Origin: Spirochaetota bacterium
GTDB taxonomy: Bacteria > Spirochaetota > Spirochaetia > Treponematales > Rectinemataceae
Assembly: GCA_029265255.1 (NCBI GenBank)
Contig: JAJUJQ010000001.1
Span: 372,001 to 436,000 of the forward strand
Direction of reading: 5' to 3'
Length of the DNA: 64,000 nt
Position 1 is the first letter of the stretch. Each line of letters opens with the position of its first letter. The position numbers were made by a program, and so were the translations under genes. The notes beneath the pieces are model-generated. The model was not told where the DNA came from and made no database searches. It saw nothing but the letters and a program-made list of their open reading frames with translations. Below, piece by piece: positions 25,541 to 33,879 of the stretch.

Positions 25541-26740
25541 TTAGACTCCGAACACTCTCTGCCTGCCTCTGGCCAGAATGCTCTCGAGCATAGTGGCCGG
25601 GTTCTGGAACTTGCCCAGCAGGATCATGGCGGCAATGATGTAGGGCTTGTAGCTCGCTTCGCGGTAGGTGTCATCGCGATACCGATCGAAGACGCTGGCG
25701 GCAACTTCGCCGGCCTTGCAGGACACACCGGTGATATCGGCAGGCAGGCAGTGCATGTAGAGCGCCTTGCCGCCCTTGGTGAGCTTCATCTTCTCTTCGG
25801 TGCATTCCCAGTCCTGGAACTTGGCATTGTTGGCGAGGCATTCCTTTTCAAGATCCTTGAGGCCTTCCTTGTCGCCCGCATGGAGGAGCGGCACGCGGCG
25901 GAGCATGACATCGTAGGGCGCCCAGCTCTTCGGGTAGACAATGTCCGCATCCTTGAAGGCCTCGTCCATGGAGTCGGTGTAGGTGAAGGAGCCGCCTGAT
26001 TCCTGAGCCTGCTTTTTCGAAAGCTCGACGACATCGGGAATGAGGTCATAGCCCTTGGGGTGGGCGAGCACGATGTCCATGCCAAAGCGGCTCGCGAGCC
26101 CGATCACTCCCTGGGGCACGGAAAGCGGCTTGCCATAGGAGGGGCTGTATGCCCAGCTCATGACGATTTTCTTGCCTTTGAGCTTGTCGAAGCCACCGAA
26201 ATAGTGGGCAAGATGCAGGAAGTCAGCCATGGACTGGGTCGGGTGATCGATATCGCTCTGCAGGTTGACGATGGTGGGACGAGAGGGCAGCACACCTGCC
26301 TTGACACCGTCATCGAGTGCTTGGGCGACTTCGCGCTGGTAGCGATCGCCCTCTCCGAGATACATGTCGTCGCGGATACCGATTGCTTCGGTGAGGAAGC
26401 TGATCATGTTGGCAGTCTCGCGCACGGTTTCTCCATGGGCGATCTGGCTCTTGCCCTCGTCCAGGTCCTGGATGTAGAGACCCAAGAGGTCGCAGGCCGA
26501 GGCAAAGGAGAAGCGGGTGCGTGTTGAATTGTCGCGGAAGTTCGATACGGCGATACCGGAGTCGAAGACGCGCGGGCTGATGTTCTGCTCCCGCATGGCT
26601 CGGAGAATGTCGGCGACAAGGAACGTGGCCTCGATCTCATCCGATGATTTTTCCCAGGTAAGGAGGAAATCCTTGCCTGCCATATTGATGCGCTTGCCGC
26701 GCAGCTGCTCGATCATCGAGCGGATGGTTGCTGTGTCCAT
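25541..26740 (-). CDS. ygeW: Knotted carbamoyltransferase YgeW
   Basis: 399 residues. Carbamoyltransferase family protein with a trefoil knot, part of the anaerobic purine-breakdown gene set of E. coli and gut clostridia. The carbamoyl-phosphate motif STRTRFSFASACDLLG is near residue 72, HPTQSMADF near residue 170 and MHCLPADITGVSC near residue 330. The second ATG (26740) has the better spacing from GGGAGG. It ends one unit with the 8-oxoguanine-deaminase-like and PLP genes. In the purine pathway it is thought to act on a ureido intermediate with carbamoyl phosphate. The carbamate kinase that would harvest ATP is not in this window. Confidence 0.93.
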   Translation of the reverse strand: MDTATIRSMIEQLRGKRINMAGKDFLLTWEKSSDEIEATFLVADILRAMREQNISPRVFDSGIAVSNFRDNSTRTRFSFASACDLLGLYIQDLDEGKSQIAHGETVRETANMISFLTEAIGIRDDMYLGEGDRYQREVAQALDDGVKAGVLPSRPTIVNLQSDIDHPTQSMADFLHLAHYFGGFDKLKGKKIVMSWAYSPSYGKPLSVPQGVIGLASRFGMDIVLAHPKGYDLIPDVVELSKKQAQESGGSFTYTDSMDEAFKDADIVYPKSWAPYDVMLRRVPLLHAGDKEGLKDLEKECLANNAKFQDWECTEEKMKLTKGGKALYMHCLPADITGVSCKAGEVAASVFDRYRDDTYREASYKPYIIAAMILLGKFQNPATMLESILARGRQRVFGV

Positions 26741-26822
26741 CATGACCTCCCTAAGAATTCATATGCCAGGGCATGCTGCGCGCTGGTTTGAAGCGACCGG
26801 CTCGGGCATGCCGCTGCACCAG

Positions 26823-28217
26823 CTACAGAATGCCTGCCTTTCGATACATGCGCTCGCAGGCTGAGAGCGCGTTTTTCCTGATCATGTCCTCGTCTGCGTT
26901 GACGAGCTGTCCGTGACGTACCACCTGTCGGCCATTGACGATCAGGTGGTCGACCTCGTGATTGTAGCCCGAGAATATCAGCGCTGCCAGTGGATCAGAG
27001 AGCGCACCCGCATACTCAAGCTTCATCACATCGAAGAGCGCGAGGTCGGCAAGCCTGCCTTCCTCGATTGCGCCCGCCTGGTCAAAGCCGAGGATCCGGG
27101 CGCCGCCTTCGGTGGCAAGGTGCAGTGCCTCTCCTGCGGTGAGACCTGCAGAACCGTAGCGCACCCTCTGCAACAGCAGAGCCTGACGCACTTCACCCAG
27201 CATATCCGATGTGTCGTTCGAGGCTGATCCATCAACAGCGAGCCCTACAGGCACCCCCCTGTCAATCATTTCGCGTACGCGGCAGATGCCGGAGCCGAGT
27301 CTCATGTTGGAGGATGGGCAATGTGCCACGCCGGTGCCGGTCCGAGCCAGGAAGTCGAGTTCCTCATCGTTGAAGAAGATGCCATGCGCATACCACACAT
27401 CGGATCCCACGAAGTCGCAGTCCTGCATAACCTGCAGGGGGCGGCGATGATACACCTGGACGCAGTAGTCATCCTCGTCAGCTGTTTCGGCAAGGTGTGT
27501 GTGGAGGCGCGCTCCATAGCGCCGTGCAAGCGCAGCTGACTGGCTCATGAGTCGCTCGCTCACCGAGAAGGGGGAGCATGGAGCGAGGGCAACCTTGCGC
27601 ATGGCGTCGGGTGCAGGATCATGGAAGCGGCGCAGAGTTTCCTCACTGTGCAGCAGGATGGTTTCCTCGTCCTGGACAGTTGAGTCGGGTGGCAGACCCC
27701 CATCTTTTTTCGAGCGTGACATGGAGCCGCGCGTAGGCGCGAACCTGAGGCCGATGTCCGCTGCCGCGCGGAACTGGAGGCTCGGTATGTCGGCAGGAAA
27801 GCCGGCAGGATAAAGGTAGTGGTGATCGGTGCTGAGCGTACACCCTGTCTTGGCGAGTTCTGCCATCGCGAGCATGCTCGACCAGTAGACTGCCTCGGGG
27901 TCGAGGAATTTCCAGATTTCGTAGAGGTACACGAGCCAGTCAAAGAGTTTGGCATCCTGGACAGCGGGTAGATTGCGGGTGAGGGTCTGGTAGAAGTGGT
28001 GGTGGGTATTCACCAGGCCTGGCACCACAACATGCCGTGAAGCATCGATGACGGTAGCGCCTTCTGGAGCCTGAAGGGTGGATGCAATGGCGGCGATCCG
28101 ATTGCCTTCTATGAGTATGTCGACATTGCTGAGCAGGGTGAAGCGATGTCTGGACGAGGCCGCGGTGCCTGGCCTGGCTGGCACCGCGACGGCAAAGCAA
28201 TCCTTCAGCAGGATCAC
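26823..28217 (-). CDS. 8-oxoguanine deaminase-like amidohydrolase
   Basis: 464 residues, GTG start with GGAGG 7 bases upstream, overlapping the upstream gene by 4 bases. Zinc amidohydrolase of the guanine-deaminase/atrazine-hydrolase type: VNTHHHFYQTLTRN, LHTHLAETADEDDYC, VWYAHGIFF and VDGSASND carry the metal and catalytic residues. The HHHFYQTLTR and AETADE segments match known 8-oxoguanine deaminases, which produce urate from 8-oxoguanine. In this locus it would feed urate or a related oxopurine into the YgfK/SsnA/HyuA route. Deamination of another purine is possible. Confidence 0.85.
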   Translation of the reverse strand: MILLKDCFAVAVPARPGTAASSRHRFTLLSNVDILIEGNRIAAIASTLQAPEGATVIDASRHVVVPGLVNTHHHFYQTLTRNLPAVQDAKLFDWLVYLYEIWKFLDPEAVYWSSMLAMAELAKTGCTLSTDHHYLYPAGFPADIPSLQFRAAADIGLRFAPTRGSMSRSKKDGGLPPDSTVQDEETILLHSEETLRRFHDPAPDAMRKVALAPCSPFSVSERLMSQSAALARRYGARLHTHLAETADEDDYCVQVYHRRPLQVMQDCDFVGSDVWYAHGIFFNDEELDFLARTGTGVAHCPSSNMRLGSGICRVREMIDRGVPVGLAVDGSASNDTSDMLGEVRQALLLQRVRYGSAGLTAGEALHLATEGGARILGFDQAGAIEEGRLADLALFDVMKLEYAGALSDPLAALIFSGYNHEVDHLIVNGRQVVRHGQLVNADEDMIRKNALSACERMYRKAGIL

Positions 28218-29671
28218 TTCAGAACCTCCGCATTGAAATCTTCAATGAGCCGATCGAGCTCATCCGCCTGGCGGTGGAGACCGCCCCAATAGTTGCGATA
28301 GTCATCCCACTGGGCGCGCAGCTCGTTCAGATCCTTGCCAAGCTGCTCGATCCAGGTGAAGTACTTGAGATTGTGGGCGCGTCTGCGATCCACATGGGTC
28401 ATATCGAAGACATAGTCGACCGACAGGCCCTGCAGGCGATCGTAATCGCGATCTGCCTGCCGCTGATCGTATGGCCCACGCTCGGCCGTGAGCTCGGCGA
28501 GTCTCGACTGATACATGGCCATGGAATCGGTGAACATGGTGAAGACAACATCATCCTCGCCCAGCTCGTAGTACTTGGCAAACTTGATGGCAGCGAGAAG
28601 GTTACCCACACCGGAAATGCCAAGCCAGTCGAGCCGCTCGACCACCGAGGGATCAGCGCCCGCTTCGATCAAAAGCTTGCGGCCTGCTGGCTCGTTGAAG
28701 AGTCTGATGAAGCGAATCGGGAGCTCGTCATCGACACCGATGGCGGCATCTGTGTCGCGGAAGTTGTGAATCCAGGGGATATGCTTGTCGCCGATGCCTT
28801 CGATGCGGTGGCCGCCAAAACCATTTTCCAGAATGGTGGGGCACTGCAGCGCTTCGCCAACCGCCAGTCGAGCGCCAGGGAAGTGTTCCTTGATGAAGGA
28901 ACCAGAGCCGAGGGTGCCAGCCGATCCGGAAGACAGGACTACACCGCCGATGTGGGCATTGGAGCCGCCGATTTCGCGGAAGACCTCTTCCATGGCCGGG
29001 CCGGTGACCTGATAGTGCCAGAGGTGGTTGGGCAGCTGGTCGAACTGATTGAAAATCACCACATCATGGCGAGTACGCTGCAGCTCCACGCACTTGTCGA
29101 AAATTTCCTTTACATTGGACTCGCAGCCAGGGGTAGCGATGACTTCCTCAGCCATGGTCTTGAGCCACTCGAAGCGCTCACGGCTCATTTCGGCGGGGAG
29201 AATCGCAACACTTGGACAGGAGAGAAGCCTGGAAATATAAGCGCCGCCGCGGCAGTAGTTGCCCGTGCTTGGCCAGACGGCTTTCTTGGTGGTGGGATCA
29301 AAGCGGCCGGTCACCAGTTCTGGCACCAGGCAGGAATACGCCGCGCCAACTTTATGCGCGCCTGTCGGGAACCATTTGCCGCAAAGGCCGACAATTCGTG
29401 CCTTGGTACCGGTGATGGCGCGGGGGATTTCAAGATAGTTGACCTTGCCGAAGCCTCCGCCGAATTCCTTGGCTTCATTATGCCAGTTGACGCGGAAAAG
29501 GTTGCGGGGATGCACATCCCAGAGCCCGATGTTTGTAAGCTCTTTTTTAATGGATTCCGGTATTTTCGAGGGATCACGCATCTGCGCGAAGGTAGGGAGC
29601 ACAATGCCTTTCTGGCGGCAGCGCTCAATGTTTTTTCTGCGCTGTGATTCATTTACGCTGAGATCGATCAT
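28214..29671 (-). CDS. Uncharacterised fold-type-II PLP enzyme of the purine locus
   Basis: 485 residues, larger than cysteine synthases or diaminopropionate ammonia-lyases (300-400). The PLP-lysine segment is probably WFPTGAHKVGAAYSC near residue 98. TGNYCRGGAYISR near residue 135 takes the place of the usual TGNHG phosphate-adjacent loop, and SSGSAGTLGSGSF near residue 248 is the glycine-rich PLP-phosphate cradle. AAGGAG lies 6 bases before the ATG at 29671. It overlaps the 8-oxoguanine deaminase gene by GTGA. The family is similar to tryptophan-synthase-beta and lyase proteins but I cannot name it. A beta-elimination or ammonia-lyase role late in purine breakdown is an inference from position. 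Confidence 0.75.
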   Translation of the reverse strand: MIDLSVNESQRRKNIERCRQKGIVLPTFAQMRDPSKIPESIKKELTNIGLWDVHPRNLFRVNWHNEAKEFGGGFGKVNYLEIPRAITGTKARIVGLCGKWFPTGAHKVGAAYSCLVPELVTGRFDPTTKKAVWPSTGNYCRGGAYISRLLSCPSVAILPAEMSRERFEWLKTMAEEVIATPGCESNVKEIFDKCVELQRTRHDVVIFNQFDQLPNHLWHYQVTGPAMEEVFREIGGSNAHIGGVVLSSGSAGTLGSGSFIKEHFPGARLAVGEALQCPTILENGFGGHRIEGIGDKHIPWIHNFRDTDAAIGVDDELPIRFIRLFNEPAGRKLLIEAGADPSVVERLDWLGISGVGNLLAAIKFAKYYELGEDDVVFTMFTDSMAMYQSRLAELTAERGPYDQRQADRDYDRLQGLSVDYVFDMTHVDRRRAHNLKYFTWIEQLGKDLNELRAQWDDYRNYWGGLHRQADELDRLIEDFNAEVLK

Positions 29672-30015
29672 CGGTGACTCCTTGCAATGATACAATATAC
29701 TCAATGGGATTCGGCATTCGGCATGCCGCGCAGCAGACTAAGCTCAGCACCTCGATCATACTGATCTATTGATGGAACGATCTGTCATGCTGCTCAGGAA
29801 ATGATTGCAGTGTACCATATGGTTCGGTATTTGAGGAGGGGAGAGGGGCATGACATACGATGCATGGTGACCGTACTCGAATCTGGCATCGGTGTCATCA
29901 GAGAAAGCTGAGAAATATGGAAAATCTATATTGACAATAACGCAATAATAATTTTATCTAAAATATTGCGGGATCGGCAATCGATCCATAATCAATAAAA
30001 TTGAAGGGGCGGGAT
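29672..30015. other. Divergent intergenic region between the PLP gene and the secreted-protein gene
   Basis: 344 bases without a gene. A plus-strand promoter (29931-29959) serves the secreted protein. For the minus-strand PLP operon only a TATATT-like -10 near 29693-29700 is visible. The middle holds a 10 bp palindrome ACCATATGGT (29814-29823), a tandem ATTCGGC repeat near 29708 and a purine-rich stretch GAGGAGGGGAGAGGGG near 29833. I see no open reading frame worth calling. Confidence 0.5.
29931..29959 (+). promoter_or_regulatory. Promoter of the secreted pilin-like gene
   Basis: TTGACA (consensus), 17-base spacer, TTATCT, in an A/T-rich stretch about 57 bases before the ATG. Confidence 0.55.
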
Positions 30016-30522
30016 ATGAAATGTTGTTCAAGAATCACACAGAAAATGTTGATCAATGGACTGTTTTTTTTCATTCTTGCTAGCAGCGTCTTTGCGGGAA
30101 CCTCCAGCTCACTGACTTTGACTGGGGCAAATCCACAGATTCTACAGTTCAATTTCTATGGTTACGGTAATGAAATTACCCGGGAAATTGATCTTGATAA
30201 CGGTGGGGATTATGATATCGATATCCTTGTTAAAAGCAATGTAAACAACTGGAAAATTACTGCTGTTTCCGATAATGGCGGATATCTTGTAAATACAAAA
30301 GATTCTTCCGAAAAAATCAAATACGTGTTTGTTCTGGATACCTATCAAGGGTTTCTCTGCGATGTTGGTGGGTCGGTTACGACTGCTCTGAAACCTAAAA
30401 CACCAAAGAATGGAACAGTAATTTCATTTGGGGTGTATTTTAGCTATGATGGTTTTTATTCGCAGGTTTTTGAGGCAGGAACCTATACAGATACTCTGCA
30501 TGTCACACTTTCAGTCAATTGA
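30016..30522 (+). CDS. Secreted beta-sandwich protein, possibly pilin/spore-coat-U-like
   Basis: 168 residues. Signal peptide with core LINGLFFFILASSVFA. The mature part is beta-rich, Asn/Gly/Thr-rich, and ends AGTYTDTLHVTLSVN, a strand pattern common at the C terminus of chaperone-usher pilins and SCPU-domain proteins. No cysteine pair for a pilin disulfide is obvious in the mature part (a single Cys near residue 110). The ATG at 30016 is chosen because AAGGGGCGGG precedes it. The gene is more A/T-rich than its surroundings and lies on the opposite strand to the purine genes. No chaperone or usher is nearby, so its function is open. Confidence 0.65.
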   Translation: MKCCSRITQKMLINGLFFFILASSVFAGTSSSLTLTGANPQILQFNFYGYGNEITREIDLDNGGDYDIDILVKSNVNNWKITAVSDNGGYLVNTKDSSEKIKYVFVLDTYQGFLCDVGGSVTTALKPKTPKNGTVISFGVYFSYDGFYSQVFEAGTYTDTLHVTLSVN

Positions 30523-30592
30523 TGTGCTTTTATAGTAAGAGAGGATCTTATTGTAACTATTTCAATCGAGTGATTGGTTCAAGAGTTCGCGT

Positions 30593-30620
30593 TTTACACT
30601 AAAAATTATAGTACTATAAT
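30593..30620 (+). promoter_or_regulatory. Sigma-70 promoter abutting the Sir2 start codon
   Basis: TTTACA, 16 bases, TATAAT (consensus). The -10 box ends 6 bases before the ATG at 30627, so transcription should start at or beside the A of the start codon. Confidence 0.7.
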
Positions 30621-30626
30621 TCTGCG

Positions 30627-31331
30627 ATGCGAAATGTTGTGATTCTTTCCGGCGCGGGCATTTCCGCTGAATCAGGTATCAGGACCTTCCGAGATGCCGG
30701 AGGTCTCTGGGACACCTATAATGTCATGGAGGTTTGCAGCGCGGACGCCTTTCGACGCAATCGTCATTTCATCATGGATTTCTACAATAAGAGACGAGGA
30801 GAACTTGCAGTGGCGCAGCCCAATCCTGCCCATTCCATGGTCGCTGCGCTGCAGAGGGAATTCCCGGGCCAGGTGGCCAATCTTACCCAGAATATTGATG
30901 ATCTTTTCGAAAAGGCGGGCTGTCTGCACACCATCCATCTTCATGGAGAACTCACCAAGGCGCGATGTGAGCGCTGCGGTTTCGTATGGCATATTGGCTA
31001 CAGGGAGATCGATCCCATGGAGCAATGCCCCAGCTGCAAGAGCGTGAGTGTACGCCACCATGTGGTGATGTTTCAGGAACCGGCGCCAGAGTACGAACAT
31101 CTCTTTGCGGCAATCGAAGGTCTTGCAAATGATGGCATGCTGGTGGTCATTGGTACTTCAGGGCTCGTGCTGCCTATTGATGAGTTTGCGCGCATGGCGC
31201 CTCACAGCATTCTCAACAACCTAGAGCCGCTGCCATCACTTGATGAGAGTGTCTTCAAAGTCCGGCTGTATGAGCCAGCTACCAGCGCCGCTCCCAAAAT
31301 TGCGGCAATGGTGAGGGAGTATCTTGGTTGA
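30627..31331 (+). CDS. Sir2-family NAD-dependent protein deacylase (sirtuin)
   Basis: 234 residues. NAD-binding motif GAGISAESGIRTFRDAGGLW at residues 9-28, TQNIDDLFEKAG near residue 88, the catalytic His in HLHGEL near residue 106 and a four-Cys zinc site (CERCG and CPSC). The second half reads VVIGTSGLVLPIDEFA, normal for sirtuins. No Shine-Dalgarno sequence precedes the ATG and the promoter abuts it, so the mRNA is probably leaderless. It is embedded among purine-degradation operons of the opposite strand; it could deacylate their enzymes but nothing in the sequence proves this. Confidence 0.9.
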   Translation: MRNVVILSGAGISAESGIRTFRDAGGLWDTYNVMEVCSADAFRRNRHFIMDFYNKRRGELAVAQPNPAHSMVAALQREFPGQVANLTQNIDDLFEKAGCLHTIHLHGELTKARCERCGFVWHIGYREIDPMEQCPSCKSVSVRHHVVMFQEPAPEYEHLFAAIEGLANDGMLVVIGTSGLVLPIDEFARMAPHSILNNLEPLPSLDESVFKVRLYEPATSAAPKIAAMVREYLG

Positions 31332-31362
31332 TGCATGGGCCAGCCAGCAGTCGCTATGAAAC

Positions 31363-31391
31363 AGGCCCCGTGTCAGCCACGGGGCCTTCTT
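31363..31391 (+). terminator. Intrinsic terminator after the Sir2 gene
   Basis: AGGCCCCGTG pairs with CACGGGGCCT over a loop of about 5 bases, followed by TCTTAT. It lies 31 bases after the stop. Confidence 0.85.
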
Positions 31392-31413
31392 ATGCTCGGA
31401 TGCTCTGTGTGTA

Positions 31414-31443
31414 CCTGGTCTGGCTGGGCTCAACCAGACCAGG
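31414..31443 (-). terminator. Stem-loop after the PLP/YgeY/SsnA/YgfK operon
   Basis: CCTGGTCTGG and CCAGACCAGG form a perfect 10 bp stem with a 10-base loop, 18 bases beyond the minus-strand stop at 31462. There is no T run, so it may act as a 3-prime stabilising hairpin or a factor-assisted terminator. Confidence 0.5.
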
Positions 31444-31461
31444 CGCTCCGGTGATATCCGC

Positions 31462-32655
31462 TCAAATCTCGAGTCCTACGCCCCGTGCTGCAGCACGTAT
31501 GTCCTTCAGACCGCTGCCGGTCAGCATGACCACGATGTGGGCCTGCGGATCGAGTTCTGGCCGTGCCTTCAGGAAACCTGCATAGGCACAGGTGCTCGAA
31601 GGTTCGGCAAAAAGCCCCGACATGCGTGCCAGAGATCGCTGAGCCTCCAGAATTTCGGCATCGCTCACCACCACAGCCCGTCCCTTGTGCTGGTGCAGCT
31701 TGTTGAGGGTGTAGTAGCCATTGCGCGGGATGTCCACCGAGATCGAATCTGCAATCGTCGAGGAGGGGATAGCTTCAAAGCGCCCTGTGGCGAGCGCCCG
31801 AGCGATTGCGCTTGAGCCTTCCGCTTGTGCTGCCCAGATCGTAGGCATGTGGTCGATCCATCCAAGACGCAAGAGGTCCTCGAAGCCCCTGATCACACCT
31901 GCGATGATGACACCGTCGCCCGTCGGGACAAACACGTGGTCCGGCGCGCGATAGACTGCTCCTGCGCGCACAGGGGCTGTACCTTGCCGAGCGAGCGCCG
32001 CGCCCAGGTCTCGTGCGATTTCGAAGCTGGCGGTCTTTTTACCCTCGATGGTGAGGGGATTGTAGGCAGTGTTGCGAGAGAGCATGCCTGTTGCCTTGGA
32101 ATAGGCAAGCGAATGATCGAAAGCGAGATCATAGGTGCCATCAACCTCGACCAGCTCTGCCCCATACTGCAGAATCTGGACCCGTTTCGCGATGGGTGCT
32201 GCCTTGGGAACATAGACCTTGATTCGTATGCCGGCAGCCGCACCGATGCAAGCCATGCTCGAGGCGGCATTGCCCGTGGAGGCAAGCACAATCTCTCCTA
32301 TACGGAACTTGCGGGCAAAGGCGGCGACAAGCCAGCTTGCCCTGTCCTTATAGGATCCGGATGGATTGCAGGTGTCATCCTTGAGCCAGAGATGGGGCAT
32401 GCCGAGTTCTGCACGCAGGCGTTCCGGTGCCCAGAGTGGCGTCTCGCCCACCGGAATCGGCGGGAAGTACTGTGCTTCCACCGGAAGGGGGACAGAGCCC
32501 GGGCCGGGATCGTCCCCTTCCCATATGCACTCCAGCACGCCGCGCAGTGGTTCATCGGGGCGCTGCGATGCCGCGCAAGCATCGCAGACATAGCGCCCTG
32601 GCTCAATGGCATAGGTGCTGCCACAGGTCGGGCAGCGGTAACGCCAGTGTATCAC
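31462..32655 (-). CDS. Threonine-synthase-like PLP enzyme with zinc ribbon
   Basis: 397 residues. The N terminus has two CxxC pairs (CPTCGS and CDACAA), a small zinc ribbon also seen in archaeal-type threonine synthases. The PLP-lysine is in NPSGSYKDRAS near residue 103, the STGNAASSMA loop near residue 127 and VFVPTGDGVI near residue 240. It starts with GTG, preceded by GAGG. As the last gene of the xdh-YgfK-SsnA-YgeY operon it sits where YgeX (diaminopropionate ammonia-lyase) would be expected. No homoserine pathway gene is near. I infer a lyase role on diaminopropionate or a related amino acid; threonine synthesis is the alternative. Confidence 0.8.
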   Translation of the reverse strand: MIHWRYRCPTCGSTYAIEPGRYVCDACAASQRPDEPLRGVLECIWEGDDPGPGSVPLPVEAQYFPPIPVGETPLWAPERLRAELGMPHLWLKDDTCNPSGSYKDRASWLVAAFARKFRIGEIVLASTGNAASSMACIGAAAGIRIKVYVPKAAPIAKRVQILQYGAELVEVDGTYDLAFDHSLAYSKATGMLSRNTAYNPLTIEGKKTASFEIARDLGAALARQGTAPVRAGAVYRAPDHVFVPTGDGVIIAGVIRGFEDLLRLGWIDHMPTIWAAQAEGSSAIARALATGRFEAIPSSTIADSISVDIPRNGYYTLNKLHQHKGRAVVVSDAEILEAQRSLARMSGLFAEPSSTCAYAGFLKARPELDPQAHIVVMLTGSGLKDIRAAARGVGLEI

Positions 32656-32667
32656 GGCATGCCTCGC

Positions 32668-33876
32668 TTACTTCCGCGCCTCAAGGGCATAGGGCAGGGC
32701 GGCATAGAAGGCTGCTGCGATTTCCAGATCATCGATGCGGGTAATTTCGTTCGGGGCATGAGCCTGTGCCTCATCGCCGGGGCCGAAGCCGATGACCGGG
32801 ATCTTGTGGCGGCCGCAGAGGGCGACGCCATTGGTCGAGAAGGTCCACTTGTCGACCAATGGAGCCTTGCCGAAGAGCGCTGCATAGGCATCCACGCCAG
32901 ACTGAACAAGCACGTGATCGGCAGGAATCTTCCAGGTCGGGAAGTACAGTTCCTGGTGATACTCGGTTCCTGTCCATGCAGGCTTGCGGTATTCGGGCAT
33001 GTAAACCGTGAAATTGTCGACGCCAGCCTCGCGCAGCGCCTCTTCGACCTGTCTGATGGCGAGCTCATCGGTCTCTCCCCAGGTCAGGCGGCGGTCGCAG
33101 TAGAGCATGGCCTGGTCGGGCACGGCACACTGGCTCGGGCCATGGACATTGATCTGGCTGACGGTGATGGTACCCTTGCCGAGGAAGTTGTCATCATCCG
33201 GCTGCAGTCGCTCATTGAGTTTCTCGATGGCGAGGGCAGCGCGGGCAGCCTTGTAGGCAGCACTGTCACCACGTTCCGGAGCGGAACCATGGCAGGAAAT
33301 GCCCTTGATGTCGATCTGGATTTCCATGCGTCCCCGATGGCCGCGGTAGAGACGGCATGAAGTAGGCTCTGTGGACACGGCAAGATCTGGTACGAATTTC
33401 TCTTCTTCTATCAGGTATTTCCAGCACATGCCATCGCAGTCTTCCTCGATTGCGGTGAAGGAGAACCAGATTTCGTACTCGCCTGCATAGCCGAGCTCCT
33501 TGAGGATGCGCGCTGCGGTGATCATCGAGGCAGCACCACCAAGCTGATCCGACGCTCCACGGCCGTGGACGAGGCCGTCCTTGATGAGTCCCGAGAAGGG
33601 AGGCAGTTTCCACTGGGACGGATCTCCCACGCCAACCGTATCGATGTGCGCATCAAATACCAGTTTTTTGGGCCCCTTGCCGACGCGGCCAAGCAGCGAA
33701 CCAAGACCATCAATCCAGAGGTCTTCCATCCCTGCTTCCTCGCAGAGCTGCTTGAGCAGCATGATGCGATCTTTCTCGGTCGTGGAGAAGCCGGGAACCT
33801 GGATGATCTTGCTCAGGTTCTGGGCGGTGTAGTCGCGGTACTGCCGCGCCAATTCGCGAATTCTTGTGCTGTCCAT
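32668..33876 (-). CDS. ygeY: YgeY-type M20 metallohydrolase
   Basis: 402 residues. M20 di-zinc hydrolase of the YgeY group, linked to selenium and purine metabolism genes. The metal ligands are in DAHIDTVGVGD (His, Asp), HGRGASDQLGG (Asp), the catalytic Glu pair in AIEEDCDGM, STEPTS, and a C-terminal His in AQAHAPNE. ATG at 33876 follows GAGGTAATAT. It is 3 bases from the SsnA gene. It is thought to hydrolyse an amide or ureide intermediate of purine breakdown. Confidence 0.92.
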   Translation of the reverse strand: MDSTRIRELARQYRDYTAQNLSKIIQVPGFSTTEKDRIMLLKQLCEEAGMEDLWIDGLGSLLGRVGKGPKKLVFDAHIDTVGVGDPSQWKLPPFSGLIKDGLVHGRGASDQLGGAASMITAARILKELGYAGEYEIWFSFTAIEEDCDGMCWKYLIEEEKFVPDLAVSTEPTSCRLYRGHRGRMEIQIDIKGISCHGSAPERGDSAAYKAARAALAIEKLNERLQPDDDNFLGKGTITVSQINVHGPSQCAVPDQAMLYCDRRLTWGETDELAIRQVEEALREAGVDNFTVYMPEYRKPAWTGTEYHQELYFPTWKIPADHVLVQSGVDAYAALFGKAPLVDKWTFSTNGVALCGRHKIPVIGFGPGDEAQAHAPNEITRIDDLEIAAAFYAALPYALEARK

Positions 33877-33879
33877 ATA

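Noticed and set aside
28274..29647. Long plus-strand open frame of 457 codons opposite the PLP enzyme gene
   Set aside because: It mirrors a clear PLP enzyme on the minus strand, has no recognisable domain and no ribosome site, and comes from the codon bias of the true gene.
29814..29823. Palindrome ACCATATGGT as a transposon end or attachment site
   Set aside because: No transposase, integrase or target duplication is nearby; a single 10 bp palindrome is weak evidence.
32489..32500. GGGGGACAGAGCCC as a further copy of the dispersed motif
   Set aside because: It departs from the GGGACRGAGG core at the last two positions, as does GGGGACAGAGC at 61371, so both are left out of the count.
31825..33360. 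511-codon plus-strand open frame across the threonine-synthase-like and YgeY genes
   Set aside because: It spans two strongly conserved minus-strand genes and their junction, with no family resemblance of its own.
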